In this document: positions 8,159-17,311 of the stretch, in pieces
Layout: every line of letters starts with the position of its first letter
Position numbering within the stretch: the first letter of the stretch is position 1
From: Pseudomonadota bacterium
Lineage (GTDB): Bacteria; Pseudomonadota; Gammaproteobacteria; Woeseiales; Woeseiaceae
Length of the DNA: 27,293 bases
Assembly (NCBI GenBank): GCA_027295475.1
Contig: JAPUKV010000027.1
Coordinates: forward strand, 1 to 27,293
Direction of reading: 5' to 3'
Position numbers and translations under genes: made by a program
The notes under the pieces: model-generated
The model's database searches: none
Told to the model about the DNA's origin: nothing
Seen by the model: only the letters and a program-made list of their open reading frames with translations

Positions 8159-8225
8159 CCACTGTTGCGCAACCACCGAGATTTAAAGGTTTACGGCAAT
8201 TGTTTCACACAGATTAGCGCGAGAG

Positions 8226-8253
8226 GGTATCACATTGCCGGAAATTTCATCAA
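8226..8253 (-). promoter_or_regulatory. lpxC: Weak candidate lpxC promoter
   Basis: Minus strand TTGATG (8253-8248), a 16-base spacer, then GATACC (8231-8226) preceded by TGT, which could serve as an extended -10 element. The match is modest. No better candidate was seen closer to lpxC. Confidence 0.3.
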
Positions 8254-8345
8254 ATATCAGCAACGTAAATGCGGCCTGAATTACGCACCCTGAAGGAGCG
8301 GAGCTACGGCGGTATTGTTTCCCGGGCGAGCGGCATGTCCAGGAG

Positions 8346-8391
8346 CAGCCGGCCCAGAGGTTTCCGACGGAAAAACCCCCCGGGCCGGCCG
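8346..8391 (-). terminator. Nested GC-rich hairpin downstream of ftsZ
   Basis: Arms GCCGGCCC (8348-8355) and GGGCCGGC (8382-8389) are perfect reverse complements. Between them lies a second, smaller stem (GGTTT/AAACC with CC/GG). The structure would be stable in RNA. It is not followed by a T-run, so it is more likely an mRNA 3' stabiliser, processing site or factor-dependent stop than an intrinsic terminator. Confidence 0.5.
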
Positions 8392-8398
8392 AGCGGAG

Positions 8399-8439
8399 AA
8401 ACGACGATTACACCGAGTGAGCGTATGACATCGTCGTTT
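8399..8439 (-). terminator. 10-bp hairpin immediately after the ftsZ stop
   Basis: AAACGACGAT at 8399-8408 and ATCGTCGTTT at 8430-8439 are perfect reverse complements around a 21-base loop. On the minus strand the stem begins eight bases after the ftsZ TGA and ends in TTTCTCC. It may protect or end the ftsZ transcript; the short T-run makes an intrinsic terminator uncertain. Confidence 0.5.
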
Positions 8440-8446
8440 TCTGGTG

Positions 8447-9589
8447 TCAGTCAGCCTGGCGCCTCAGGAACGCTGGAATATCCAACAGCTCTTCCTGCAA
8501 GCCGGCTTCGTCCAGACCGTCACCGACTGCCCGTTTACGCTGCACAGTTGGCTTGTCGAGAACCTGATAGTTTGGTTCGACGGCAGCAGCCTGCTGGCGC
8601 ACGACGCGCATTGGTGACTCGGCCTGCGCGGACTGCTGACCCAGACCGGTTGCCACCACGGTTACCCGAATCATGTCGGTCATGTTCGGATCGATAACGG
8701 TGCCCATGACGATTGTCGCATTGTCCGACGAGAATTCCTTGATCGTATTGCCGACTTCCTGGAATTCGCCGATGGAGAGATCCGTCCCCGCCGTGACATT
8801 GACGAGGATGCCATTGGCGCCGGCCAGGTTGATATCCTCAAGAAGCGGACTGGAGATCGCCGCTTCAGCGGCCTCGCGTGCGCGATCTTCTCCCGACGAC
8901 GAGCCGGATCCCATCATGGCCATACCCATTTCCGCCATAACCGTGCGAACGTCGGCAAAATCGACGTTGATCAGCCCCGGGCAGGTGATCAGTTCTGCGA
9001 TACCCTGAACCGCTCCCTGCAGAACCTGATTCGCCGACCTGAAGGCATCCAATAGAGTTGTCTCGCCGCCAAGAACGGTCAGGAGCTTCTCGTTCGGAAT
9101 CGTAATGAGGGAATCGACATACTTGCCGAGTTCGGCGATGCCGTGCTCAGCGACCGTCATGCGTTTGCGGCCCTCCATAACGAATGGCTTCGTCACGATA
9201 GCAACTGTCAGAATGCCGAGTTCCTTTGCAACCTGTGCGACAACCGGCGTCGCCCCGCTGCCGGTGCCGCCACCCATGCCGGTGGTTATGAAGAGCATGT
9301 CGGCACCCTCGATGACCTCCTGGATCCGGTCGCGGTCTTCCATTGCCGCCTGACGCCCGATATCGGGGTCGGCTCCGGCACCGAGTCCTTTCGTGATGTT
9401 GCAGCCGATCTGAAGCGCCGTGCGCACGCGCGCACTGTTCAGTGCCTGCGCGTCGGTATTCGCACAAATGAAATCGACACCCTCGATACCTGCATTGACC
9501 ATGTGAGCGACGGCGTTACCGCCGCCGCCGCCGACACCAATCACTTTTATCACTGCGCTCTGGCTGTGCGCATCCATCAATTCAAACAT
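8447..9589 (-). CDS. ftsZ: Cell division GTPase FtsZ
   Basis: FtsZ is the tubulin-like GTPase that polymerises into the Z-ring. The 380-residue protein has the glycine-rich nucleotide loop IGVGGGGGNAV, the tubulin signature GGGTGSG at about 106-112, the NxDFADVRTVM T7 loop (NVDFADV), a variable linker, and the C-terminal peptide LDIPAFLRRQAD. The last differs from E. coli at one position and is the docking site for FtsA, ZipA, SlmA and ZapD. The ATG at 9589 has a strong GGAGG eight bases upstream, the best ribosome site in the cluster, which fits the high level of FtsZ. A 103-base gap separates it from ftsA. Confidence 0.99.
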   Translation of the reverse strand: MFELMDAHSQSAVIKVIGVGGGGGNAVAHMVNAGIEGVDFICANTDAQALNSARVRTALQIGCNITKGLGAGADPDIGRQAAMEDRDRIQEVIEGADMLFITTGMGGGTGSGATPVVAQVAKELGILTVAIVTKPFVMEGRKRMTVAEHGIAELGKYVDSLITIPNEKLLTVLGGETTLLDAFRSANQVLQGAVQGIAELITCPGLINVDFADVRTVMAEMGMAMMGSGSSSGEDRAREAAEAAISSPLLEDINLAGANGILVNVTAGTDLSIGEFQEVGNTIKEFSSDNATIVMGTVIDPNMTDMIRVTVVATGLGQQSAQAESPMRVVRQQAAAVEPNYQVLDKPTVQRKRAVGDGLDEAGLQEELLDIPAFLRRQAD

Positions 9590-9692
9590 TTTAGTTCCCT
9601 CCGCTAAGGAATTTTTCGTTTAAAAACCTGCTCACTCGTTTACTTCGCTTTTCTTCAAACACTCAAAAATCTCTGTCGTTACGTCTGTCAAA

Positions 9693-10931
9693 TCAATACT
9701 GGCCCTGAAACCAGGATTTCACCTTTCCCCACCGGTCGGCGACGCTACCAGCGCCCCGTGTACCGCGCTGGTTTCGCCGCACGATGCTTTCAAAACCGTA
9801 GAGAAGCAATCCCACGCCCGTTGCGTGTATAGGGTTTCTTACGACGTCCATGAGCCCGTTGACGTACTGCGGTGCACCGAGCCGCACGGGCATATGGAAG
9901 ACTTCTTCAGCAAGCTCAACTGCACCTTCCATCTTGGCGCTGCCACCGGTAATAATGACGCCCGCAGCGATAAGTTCTTCGAAGCCGCTTCGTCTTAATT
10001 CATCTCGAATCAGGCCGAATAGCTCTTCAAAGCGCGGTTCCACAATTTCTGCGAGGGTCTGCCGCGCCAGCCTCCTGGGCGGACGGTCACCAACACTGGG
10101 GACCTCGATCGTTTCATCCGGGTTAGCGAGTTGTGATAAGGCGCAGGCATATTTGATTTTGATTTCCTCGGCATACTGTGTCGGCGTCCGCATGGACACG
10201 GCGATATCGTTCGTTACCTGATCACCTGCTATCGGAATGACCGCCGTGTGCTGAATCGCCCCGCCAAGGAATACGGCAAGGTCCGTCGTCCCGCCGCCTA
10301 TGTCGACGAGACAGGCGCCCAGTTCCTTTTCGTCGTCAGTCAGCACCGCATAACTCGAGGCGAGTTGTTGGAGTACGATGTCGTCGACTTCGAGGCCGCA
10401 GCGCTGTATGCACTTGACGATATTTTGCGCAGCGCTTTCCGCGCCGGTAACCATATGTACTTTGGCTTCCAGACGAACGCCCGACATGCCGATCGGCTCG
10501 CGAATGCCTTCCTGGTTATCGATCACGAATTCTTGCGGCAGGATATGCAAAATCTTCTGGTCGGCCGGTATGGCAACTGCGCGCGCCGCATCGATGACTC
10601 TGTCAACGTCGCCGAAGCTGACTTCCTTATCGCGGATAGCCACGATGCCGTGAGAGTTCAGGCTCCGCACGTGACTGCCCGCAATACCCGTATGCACAGA
10701 GCGAATATCGCAACCTGCCATCAGTTCGGCTTCCTCGACCGCCCGTTGGATCGAATGAACCGTGGACTCGATGTTGACGACGACGCCTTTCTTTAGTCCG
10801 CGGGATGGATGCGTGCCGATACCCACCACTTCGATATTACCGTCTTCACTCAGGTCACCAACGATCGCAACGACCTTGGATGTGCCGATATCCAGCCCAA
10901 CGATGAGGTTTTTATCGATTTTTTTCGACAC
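9693..10931 (-). CDS. ftsA: Cell division protein FtsA, actin-like Z-ring anchor
   Basis: FtsA tethers FtsZ filaments to the inner membrane and signals to FtsN, FtsQLB and FtsWI. The 412-residue protein shows the actin-family phosphate loop VGLDIGTSKVVAIVGD, the second phosphate motif VDIGGGTTDLAVF, the adenosine motif ITGGSAKMEG, and the C-terminal amphipathic membrane-targeting helix (WGKVKSWFQGQY). The start is a GTG at 10931 that shares one base with the ftsQ TAG stop; GAGG lies nine bases upstream inside ftsQ. Low initiation at GTG compared with the strong ftsZ ribosome site would suit the known excess of FtsZ over FtsA. Confidence 0.98.
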   Translation of the reverse strand: MSKKIDKNLIVGLDIGTSKVVAIVGDLSEDGNIEVVGIGTHPSRGLKKGVVVNIESTVHSIQRAVEEAELMAGCDIRSVHTGIAGSHVRSLNSHGIVAIRDKEVSFGDVDRVIDAARAVAIPADQKILHILPQEFVIDNQEGIREPIGMSGVRLEAKVHMVTGAESAAQNIVKCIQRCGLEVDDIVLQQLASSYAVLTDDEKELGACLVDIGGGTTDLAVFLGGAIQHTAVIPIAGDQVTNDIAVSMRTPTQYAEEIKIKYACALSQLANPDETIEVPSVGDRPPRRLARQTLAEIVEPRFEELFGLIRDELRRSGFEELIAAGVIITGGSAKMEGAVELAEEVFHMPVRLGAPQYVNGLMDVVRNPIHATGVGLLLYGFESIVRRNQRGTRGAGSVADRWGKVKSWFQGQY

Positions 10932-11743
10932 TACTCAGTGCCTCGCGATGCCATCATTTTTGGCTTCTTATTGACGCGATTCTCTGCAGGTTTTCCAGAC
11001 CCGCTTTTCCAGCCAATCGTGAAACCGTTGCTGTAACGCATGTCGATGTAGTCGATGTCCGCTGCACGGCTTGTAATAATGGTTGCGACTACGTCCAGAA
11101 ACAGCTCCGTGCGCTGTACGATTTCCCGCCTGCCAAATCTGATATCGACACCGTTTTGCAATGTCATCTCCCATGCGCCACGCGCATCCATGTGAACACG
11201 ACGCAGGTCCAGCCCGAGCGGAATCAGCTGCTCACGAATCGCCAGGTAGCGCCTGGCAATTTCGGCGGACCGGTTTGGTGGACCGCTCAGCCGTGGCAGC
11301 TCGGCGGGAATGTGGCGTGCATCGGTTACGAAAAGCTCACCACGAGTGTTAAGGAGTCCGCGCTCGCCCCAGCACGCGGCGGGAACCTGTTCGATCACAC
11401 TGATTTCGAGCCGGCTGGGCCAACGTCTGACAACGTTCGCCTGATCAATCCAGGGCAGCGTGACAATCAACCGCTGAATCTCGGGCAGATTTGCACTCAG
11501 GAAGCCGTCACTGAGAGCGCCAGATATCGCTTCTTCAATTTGCAGTGCACTCACGCGCTGAAACGAACCTTCAATCGTTATCGAACGGATTGGCCGGTCG
11601 AGCAACGTGGCACTCAACTCGTAGCTCAGAAAAATAATTCCTATCGCAATGAGCGGAGTCATTACTTTGGCCAACGGGATCTTCGGCAGCCGGACCCTTT
11701 CTGCCCGCTGCGGCTTACGTCTCATTGCCTGTTTACGCGTCAT
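10931..11743 (-). CDS. ftsQ: Cell division protein FtsQ
   Basis: FtsQ is a bitopic inner-membrane protein that recruits FtsB and FtsL and links early to late divisome proteins. The 270-residue product (E. coli 276) has a basic cytoplasmic tail (TRKQAMRRKPQRAERVR), a membrane segment at about residues 25-44, a POTRA domain from about 50 (IRSITIEGSFQRV), and the beta-domain ending near FTIGWKSG. The start ATG at 11743 overlaps the ddl 3' end by 11 bases and has GAGG nine bases upstream. A second ATG at 11725 lies after the ddl stop and is possible. The open frame upstream of 11743 is ddl out of frame. Confidence 0.96.
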   Translation of the reverse strand: MTRKQAMRRKPQRAERVRLPKIPLAKVMTPLIAIGIIFLSYELSATLLDRPIRSITIEGSFQRVSALQIEEAISGALSDGFLSANLPEIQRLIVTLPWIDQANVVRRWPSRLEISVIEQVPAACWGERGLLNTRGELFVTDARHIPAELPRLSGPPNRSAEIARRYLAIREQLIPLGLDLRRVHMDARGAWEMTLQNGVDIRFGRREIVQRTELFLDVVATIITSRAADIDYIDMRYSNGFTIGWKSGSGKPAENRVNKKPKMMASRGTE

Positions 11744-12719
11744 TGGCCGCTGCCTCGATGTGAGCCAGTTCCGACTGGTGCGAGATACTGGTTTCCAGAA
11801 TTCGCCAACCAAGCTCGGCAAAATCGATGCCGGCAGTTTTTGCCGCCATCGGCACAAGGCTGTGGCTGGTCATGCCCGGCACGGTGTTTACCTCGAGTAC
11901 CTGTGGTTCACCGTCACTGCAGGTCATGAAATCGACACGGCCCCAGCCCGAGCAGCCCAGCACGTCGAATGCGGCAATGGCGAGCTTCGCGTACACAGCC
12001 TCCAGCGCAGGGTCGTCGGTACCCGGACACCGGTATTCAGTGCTGTCTGCTTCGTATTTCGCGCGATAATCATAAAAAACACGTGGCGTTTCGATGCAGA
12101 TACTCGGCAGCGCCTCGCCCTGAAGAACGGCAACAGTCATTTCGTCGCCGAGGATGCATCGCTCCGCCAGAGCTGGACCGGAGAAACCAAGCGCCAGATC
12201 CGTGGCAGCGCCTAATTCGCCGGATTCAAATACTTTGGTCATGCCAACGCTGGATCCCTGATTCGACGGCTTCAATATGAGTGGATAGCCAAACTCTTCT
12301 GCCGCCAGTACTGCATCGGCTCTCTGCTCAATGATCAGGAAATCCGGCGTCGCAATGCCCGCCTCTTTGAAAAGGCGCTTGCTGCGGATCTTATCCATTG
12401 CGAGCGCCGACGCCATGACGCCGCTTCCCGTGTAAGGAGTGTTGAGCCATTGCAATGCACCCTGAATGGCGCCGTCTTCACCCCCCGTTCCGTGCAAAGC
12501 TATCCAGACGCGATCAAAACCGGCTTCGTCGAAGTCGTGCATGCTTCTCGCAGCGGGATCCCAGGCTTGCGCCTCAACACCACGCGATTGAAGCGCGGCG
12601 AGTACGGCATTGCCGGTATCCAAAGACACTTCCCGCTCTGACGAAAAACCGCCGAACATGACGGCGACCCTGCCAAAGTCGGCGGCACTACTGACAACGA
12701 TGCGATATTCTTCGCTCAC
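11733..12719 (-). CDS. ddl: D-alanine-D-alanine ligase
   Basis: Ddl joins two D-alanines with ATP to give the dipeptide added by MurF. The 328-residue ATP-grasp enzyme contains VAVMFGGFSSEREVS, the ALHGTGGEDGAIQG motif, LILKPSNQGSSVGM, GWGRVDFM and the metal-binding VLEVNTVPGMTSHSLVP. The start is a GTG at 12719 forming a GTGA overlap with the murB stop. The position between murB and ftsQ corresponds to E. coli ddlB. The C-terminal tail after the last motif is a little longer than the E. coli form. Confidence 0.97.
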   Translation of the reverse strand: MSEEYRIVVSSAADFGRVAVMFGGFSSEREVSLDTGNAVLAALQSRGVEAQAWDPAARSMHDFDEAGFDRVWIALHGTGGEDGAIQGALQWLNTPYTGSGVMASALAMDKIRSKRLFKEAGIATPDFLIIEQRADAVLAAEEFGYPLILKPSNQGSSVGMTKVFESGELGAATDLALGFSGPALAERCILGDEMTVAVLQGEALPSICIETPRVFYDYRAKYEADSTEYRCPGTDDPALEAVYAKLAIAAFDVLGCSGWGRVDFMTCSDGEPQVLEVNTVPGMTSHSLVPMAAKTAGIDFAELGWRILETSISHQSELAHIEAAANDA

Positions 12720-13615
12720 GACGCTGGGTTCCCGACAATGCGAACTTCGTGGACCAGTTCGACGCCGTATTGGTCGGCAACAGTCTGCTGTACGAAATTT
12801 ATCAGTCGCTCGACATCGGCAGCGCAGGCATGATCGCTGTTGATAATGAAATTGGCGTGCTTGTCCGATACTTCGGCACCGCCGATGCGGTATCCCTTCA
12901 GCCCCGACTCCTCGATTAACCTGGCGGCGTAATCGCCCGGCGGGTTTCTGAACACCGAACCGCAGCTCGGCAACCCGAGCGGTTGAGTTGCCTTGCGACG
13001 ATCGAGCATCTCCTTCAGCGTTTCCATACTGGCTTCTGCCGCCGGATCGAATGTCAGGACCGCTTCAAGGAACCACTCGTTGTCGGGCCCTCTGACGCTG
13101 CGATAAGCAACTTTGTAATCTGCTGGCAGACGCTCGCGGATTTCGCCCTGGCGGTCGATTGTCTTGATGGACTTGATGCGCTCCCAGGTCTCCCCGCCGT
13201 GCGCGCCGGCGTTCATCGCAAGCGCACCACCGAGTGTTCCCGGGATACCCGCAAAGAACTCGGCCGGACCGAGGCCCCAGCGAATGCATTGCCGCGCGAG
13301 CTGGGTGCAGGGACAGCCGGCACCCACCGTAACCTCGTACGGGCCAGTCCGTTCAATATGGCTCAGAACGCCCGCAACCGAAATGACGACACCCGGCAGG
13401 CCACCGTCGCGCACCAGCAGATTACTGCCGAGGCCAAACCAGAACACAGGCACTTCTGAATCGAGCTCGCGAAGGAATATTGCCAGGTCGTCAATGTTCG
13501 CCGGCTTGAAGAAATATTCTGCCGGCCCGCCGACTTGCCATGAGGTATGCCGACTCATGGGTTCATCACGGAGCAGGTCTCCAGTCACCGATGGGCTCTT
13601 TTCGGCCGCCATCAT
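12716..13615 (-). CDS. murB: UDP-N-acetylenolpyruvoylglucosamine reductase MurB
   Basis: MurB uses NADPH and FAD to reduce UDP-GlcNAc-enolpyruvate to UDP-MurNAc. The 299-residue protein has the opening [16 protein letters not shown], the FAD-binding [12 protein letters not shown], the [22 protein letters not shown] block and [11 protein letters not shown] with the catalytic serine. Its length and that last motif match the shorter type II enzymes, not the 342-residue E. coli type I form. The ATG at 13615 forms an ATGA overlap with murC. In E. coli murB is elsewhere on the chromosome; here it completes the precursor pathway within the dcw block. Confidence 0.97.
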   Translation of the reverse strand: MMAAEKSPSVTGDLLRDEPMSRHTSWQVGGPAEYFFKPANIDDLAIFLRELDSEVPVFWFGLGSNLLVRDGGLPGVVISVAGVLSHIERTGPYEVTVGAGCPCTQLARQCIRWGLGPAEFFAGIPGTLGGALAMNAGAHGGETWERIKSIKTIDRQGEIRERLPADYKVAYRSVRGPDNEWFLEAVLTFDPAAEASMETLKEMLDRRKATQPLGLPSCGSVFRNPPGDYAARLIEESGLKGYRIGGAEVSDKHANFIINSDHACAADVERLINFVQQTVADQYGVELVHEVRIVGNPAS

Positions 13616-15036
13616 GAGTGCACCTTTAGTGATGGCTTCTTGCAGAGCAGTTTCGGCAACTGAGGCGCAAGTGCGCCGATGTCTCCGGCACCCATCGTCA
13701 ACACCAGGTCGCCGTCAGCAAGTACACTTTCGAGCACCGTGGCGAGACCATCGAGTTCTTCGACAAATACGGGTTCCACAGCGCCACGACTCCGTACGGC
13801 ACGAGCGATTGCCCTGCCGTCCGCACCTGCAATCGGATCCTCTCCCGCCGCATACACTTCGAGAAGGATGAGCACATCGGCCTCAGACAGGACCGCGGCA
13901 AAATCGTCCAGCAGGTCGCGCGTCCGCGAATATCGGTGTGGCTGGAAGGCAAGCACAACACGCTTGCCGGGCCAGCCAGCGCGCGCAGCCTCCAATGTTG
14001 CTGCAATTTCGGTTGGGTGATGCCCATAGTCGTCAATGAGCAATACGCGGCCATTTGCGGTTTCAATCTCTCCGTGACTTTGGAAACGGCGTTCGATTCC
14101 TTCAAAGTTTTCGAGCGCCGTGACGACAGCCTCGTCACCAATCTGTAGCTCTTCGGCGACAGCGATTGCAGCAAGCGCGTTGCGGACGTTGTGCAAACCG
14201 GGTAATCGCAGGCTGACGTCCAGCGACTCTTTTTCGTTGCGTCGCACCACCCGGAAACGGCTCAGACCTTCCGAGAATTCGATGTTTTCCGCACGTATAT
14301 CCGCGTCACTATCAATGCCATAGGTAACCGTTGACCTGCCAACCTGACCGAGCAATTCATTTATGCCGGGATCATCGGTGCAGAGAATAGCGAGACCGTA
14401 GAACGGCAGGTTGTGCAGAAACTCGATAAAGCCGTTGCGTAGTTTTTGCAGGTCACCGTCATAGGTAGACATGTGGTCAGCGTCGATGTTGGTCACAATT
14501 GCAAGCATCGGCTTCAAATGCACAAAGCTGGCGTCGCTTTCGTCGGCTTCAGCCACGAGGTATTCGCCCTGACCGAGTCGCGCATTACTGTCAGCACTTT
14601 TCAGGCGGCCACCAATCACAAACGTCGGGTCGAGGCCGCCCTCGGCAAGAATGCTTGCGACAAGGCTGGTGGTCGTCGTCTTTCCATGTGTGCCGGCCAC
14701 GGCGATCGAATAGCGAAAGCGCATGAGTTCGGCCAGCATCTCGGCCCGCTGCACGACCGGCATGAGCTGTTCACGTGCTGCCACGACTTCCGGGTTGCTT
14801 TCATTGACGGCACTCGACACGACGACAGCATCGGCATCGCGGATGTTCTTTTCGTCGTGCCCGATGAATATGGTGGCACCAAGGTTTTTGAGTCGCAGGG
14901 TTGATGCGTTGTTTTTCAGGTCTGAACCCTGCACCTGATAACCGAGGCTCAGCATGACCTCGGCGATCCCGGACATTCCGGAACCACCTATGCCGACGAA
15001 GTGCACGCGGCTAATTCGTCGCATCCGCTGGATCAT
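13612..15036 (-). CDS. murC: UDP-N-acetylmuramate-L-alanine ligase MurC
   Basis: MurC adds L-alanine to UDP-MurNAc with ATP. The 474-residue Mur ligase has the N-terminal Rossmann motif [17 protein letters not shown], the P-loop [10 protein letters not shown] (about 114-123), the DADHM segment, and the C-terminal [14 protein letters not shown] and FQPHRYSRT motifs characteristic of MurC among Mur ligases. The ATG at 15036 forms an ATGA overlap with murG and has GGGAG seven bases upstream. A second ATG at 15024 is possible but less well placed. Confidence 0.98.
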   Translation of the reverse strand: MIQRMRRISRVHFVGIGGSGMSGIAEVMLSLGYQVQGSDLKNNASTLRLKNLGATIFIGHDEKNIRDADAVVVSSAVNESNPEVVAAREQLMPVVQRAEMLAELMRFRYSIAVAGTHGKTTTTSLVASILAEGGLDPTFVIGGRLKSADSNARLGQGEYLVAEADESDASFVHLKPMLAIVTNIDADHMSTYDGDLQKLRNGFIEFLHNLPFYGLAILCTDDPGINELLGQVGRSTVTYGIDSDADIRAENIEFSEGLSRFRVVRRNEKESLDVSLRLPGLHNVRNALAAIAVAEELQIGDEAVVTALENFEGIERRFQSHGEIETANGRVLLIDDYGHHPTEIAATLEAARAGWPGKRVVLAFQPHRYSRTRDLLDDFAAVLSEADVLILLEVYAAGEDPIAGADGRAIARAVRSRGAVEPVFVEELDGLATVLESVLADGDLVLTMGAGDIGALAPQLPKLLCKKPSLKVHS

Positions 15037-16121
15037 GCGCGTGCTCCCGCGAGTTCGAGGCAGATATCGGTAATGCGCTGCAACGCATCCGGCTTTGCTA
15101 GGGCCCGCGCCTTCAGGGCGCGCGCCTGCAACTCATCCCGGCTGCTCAGCCAGTCCCGTAGCAAACCGGCGAGCGATTCATCGTTCAGATCCTTGTCCGC
15201 CATGATTGCCGCAGCACCTGCTGCTGCCATCGACCTCGCGTTAGCGGTCTGATGGTCATCGACGGCTGTCGGATACGGTACGAAAATAGCGCCGAGGCCG
15301 GCTGCCGACAGCTCAGCGACAGTCAGCGCGCCGGCCCGGCAGACGACCAGATCCGCCCATGCGTAGGCTTCGGCCATATCCTCGATATAGGGCAGCAACT
15401 CCACGTCGAGCGCTGCCTGTCTGTATGCCTCACGTGCCGCTTCAATGGTCAGGCTGCCGGCCTGGTGTCGTACGACCGGTCGTAATTCCTCCGGTAGCCT
15501 TGCGAGTGCAGCCGGCACAACTTTATTCAGCGTCAGAGCGCCCTGGCTGCCGCCGAGCACCAACAGGCGCAAAGGGCCTTTGCGCGCACTGAAGCGCATC
15601 GCCGGTTCTGCCAGTGCCGCAATATCGGTGCGCACCGGATTGCCAACAGTCTGGGTTTTTATGTTGGCGGGAAAACTGCCCGGGAAGGCTTGCAGCACAA
15701 CCCGGGCAAGACGCGCCAGAAGACGATTTGTTAAGCCTGCGACAGCATTCTGTTCGTGGATTACGAGCGGTCGCCGCGTCAGCCAGGCTGCCAGACCGCC
15801 GGGACCACTCACGAAACCGCCCAGACCGAGAACAGCAGCCGGCCGATGCCGGGCCATGATTCGAACGGCCTGAGCAAGCGCCCAAATGAGTCGGAACGGC
15901 GCCAGCAGCAAGGCCATTCCGCCCTTTCCCCGGAGTCCGGCGACGCTGATCCATTCCATTTCGATGTTGTTGGCGGGCCCGACCCTGGATTCGAGTCCGC
16001 GATGAGTACCAAGCCAGACAACTTCGTGTGACTGCTGCTGCAACGCCCTGGCAACGGCGAGCGCCGGGTACACGTGGCCACCCGTTCCGCCTGCCATCAC
16101 AAGAATCGGTCGGCCGCTCAT
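15033..16121 (-). CDS. murG: Lipid II synthase MurG (GlcNAc transferase)
   Basis: MurG transfers GlcNAc from UDP-GlcNAc to lipid I on the cytoplasmic face, making lipid II. The 362-residue GT-B enzyme has the G loop [31 protein letters not shown], the second G loop LGGSQGA, and the nucleotide-sugar region [11 protein letters not shown] with [16 protein letters not shown]. The ATG at 16121 forms an ATGA overlap with ftsW and GGGGG lies seven bases upstream. The open frame continues far upstream inside ftsW in another frame, which is a shadow. Confidence 0.98.
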   Translation of the reverse strand: MSGRPILVMAGGTGGHVYPALAVARALQQQSHEVVWLGTHRGLESRVGPANNIEMEWISVAGLRGKGGMALLLAPFRLIWALAQAVRIMARHRPAAVLGLGGFVSGPGGLAAWLTRRPLVIHEQNAVAGLTNRLLARLARVVLQAFPGSFPANIKTQTVGNPVRTDIAALAEPAMRFSARKGPLRLLVLGGSQGALTLNKVVPAALARLPEELRPVVRHQAGSLTIEAAREAYRQAALDVELLPYIEDMAEAYAWADLVVCRAGALTVAELSAAGLGAIFVPYPTAVDDHQTANARSMAAAGAAAIMADKDLNDESLAGLLRDWLSSRDELQARALKARALAKPDALQRITDICLELAGARA

Positions 16122-17311
16122 CGTTTTGCCCCCGATGACTTGCGTTTGCGATTGACCGGACGGGCATCCGTGACAAGCTCGTGATGCACACGCAGCAAGA
16201 GTCCTATGCTGATCATCGCGATAATCAGGCTGCTTCGGCCATAACTGATCATCGGCAAAGTCAGGCCTTTTGTTGGCAACAATCCCATGTTGACACCGAC
16301 GTTGATAAACGCCTGAAGGCCAAGCCACGTACCCAGGCCCACCGTCAGATACGCTTCGAAAAACCTTGCGGCGTTCGCAGCGCGCATGGCCAGTTTGAAA
16401 ATCCGCCAGAGGAGGCCAAGGAACAAACCGATGAGCAACAACGAACCCAAGAGACCGAATTCTTCCGCGAACACGGCGAACACGAAATCTGTGTGCGCTT
16501 CGGGCAAATAAAACAACTTTTGAACACTGGCGCCAAGGCCGACACCAAACCACTCACCGCGGCCGATCGCGATAAGCGACTGAGTCAACTGGAATCCGGA
16601 ATTGAACGGATCAGACCATGGATCCAGGAATGCAGTCAGGCGTTCGAGGCGATAAGGGGATGTTACCGCCAGCGCCGCCATCGCAATTATCGTTGTACTG
16701 AAAAACAGCAGAAAATCACGAACGCGTGCGCCGGCAACGAAGAGCATCGCCAGCGCCGTCGCGAGGAGTACGATCGCGGCACCAAAGTCAGGTTCCGCCA
16801 GCAGGAGCCCGCAAGCGATGCTCAGGAGCAGCATCGGCCGCAGGAAGCCGACGAACTGTTCCCGCAGAGACCTGTTCTGTCTAACGAGATAGCCGGCGAT
16901 ATACAACAGCAGGCAAAGCCGTGCCGGTTCCGATACCTGGATGTTTATGACACCGACCCTGAGCCAGCGTGTACTGCCGTTGACCGCGTGGCCGACGCCC
17001 GGAATAAGAACCACGAGAAGCAACGCCAAACCGATCAGCAGCAGCAATGGCCCGAGGTTTCGCCATACACTCATCGGTATGAAAAGACAAAGGAACGCAG
17101 CAGCGCCGCCGATTAGCGCAGCGATTGCCTGGCGCTGAACGTAGTAGAACGGATCACCAACTGCGTTATCCGAGACCGATATCGATGCCGACGCCAGAAT
17201 GAGCAGACCGCCGATCAACAAAGTAAGCCCGATCGACAGCAGAACCGGATCTATCTGCAAGGGCGTCTTCAGGCGAGCCGGAAACGGTATTGTGGCGCTC
17301 GAGATACTCAT
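16118..17311 (-). CDS. ftsW: Septal peptidoglycan polymerase FtsW (SEDS family)
   Basis: FtsW is the SEDS glycosyltransferase that polymerises lipid II at the septum together with FtsI. The 397-residue protein is strongly hydrophobic with about ten predicted membrane segments. Conserved SEDS stretches include GSTRWLRVGVINIQVSEPA, QPDF-equivalent LAEPDFGAAIV, QLTQSLIAIGRGEWFGVGLG, EAHTDFVFAVFAEEFGLLG, and the last block INVGVNMGLLPTKGLTLPMISYGRSS. The tail is basic ([11 protein letters not shown]). The ATG at 17311 forms an ATGA overlap with murD. Confidence 0.98.
   Translation of the reverse strand: MSISSATIPFPARLKTPLQIDPVLLSIGLTLLIGGLLILASASISVSDNAVGDPFYYVQRQAIAALIGGAAAFLCLFIPMSVWRNLGPLLLLIGLALLLVVLIPGVGHAVNGSTRWLRVGVINIQVSEPARLCLLLYIAGYLVRQNRSLREQFVGFLRPMLLLSIACGLLLAEPDFGAAIVLLATALAMLFVAGARVRDFLLFFSTTIIAMAALAVTSPYRLERLTAFLDPWSDPFNSGFQLTQSLIAIGRGEWFGVGLGASVQKLFYLPEAHTDFVFAVFAEEFGLLGSLLLIGLFLGLLWRIFKLAMRAANAARFFEAYLTVGLGTWLGLQAFINVGVNMGLLPTKGLTLPMISYGRSSLIIAMISIGLLLRVHHELVTDARPVNRKRKSSGAKR

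Larger units (their letters stand above)
8028..8446 (-). other. Long ftsZ-lpxC intergenic leader
   Basis: This 419-base stretch, by far the longest gap in the dcw block, contains no convincing gene. In transcription order it holds a 10-bp hairpin right after the ftsZ stop, a nested GC-rich hairpin, a weak promoter candidate near 8226-8253, and a terminator-like hairpin with a seven-base T-run at 8134-8158. A second seven-base T-run follows at 8115-8121. The word CAGTGGCC occurs twice on the minus strand, at 8101-8108 and 8157-8164, flanking the terminator-like element. Confidence 0.8.

Noticed and set aside
8028..8162. The lpxC frame is open 45 codons upstream of the chosen start.
   Set aside because: LpxC homology begins at the ATG at 8027 and the upstream codons cover the terminator-like leader; they do not resemble a protein extension.
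9663..9691. A perfect TTGACA at the ftsA 3' end as a dedicated ftsZ promoter.
   Set aside because: At 16 to 18 bases spacing the -10 candidates (TTTTGA, TTTGAG) are poor, so I do not call a promoter from sequence alone.
16122..16553. A 144-codon open extension upstream of murG.
   Set aside because: It lies fully inside ftsW in another frame, and MurG begins at the ATGA overlap at 16121 with a good ribosome site.
16181..17116. A 311-codon plus-strand open frame opposite ftsW.
   Set aside because: It is antisense to a clear FtsW gene; its Q, R and E rich composition is what reverse-complemented membrane-protein codons produce.
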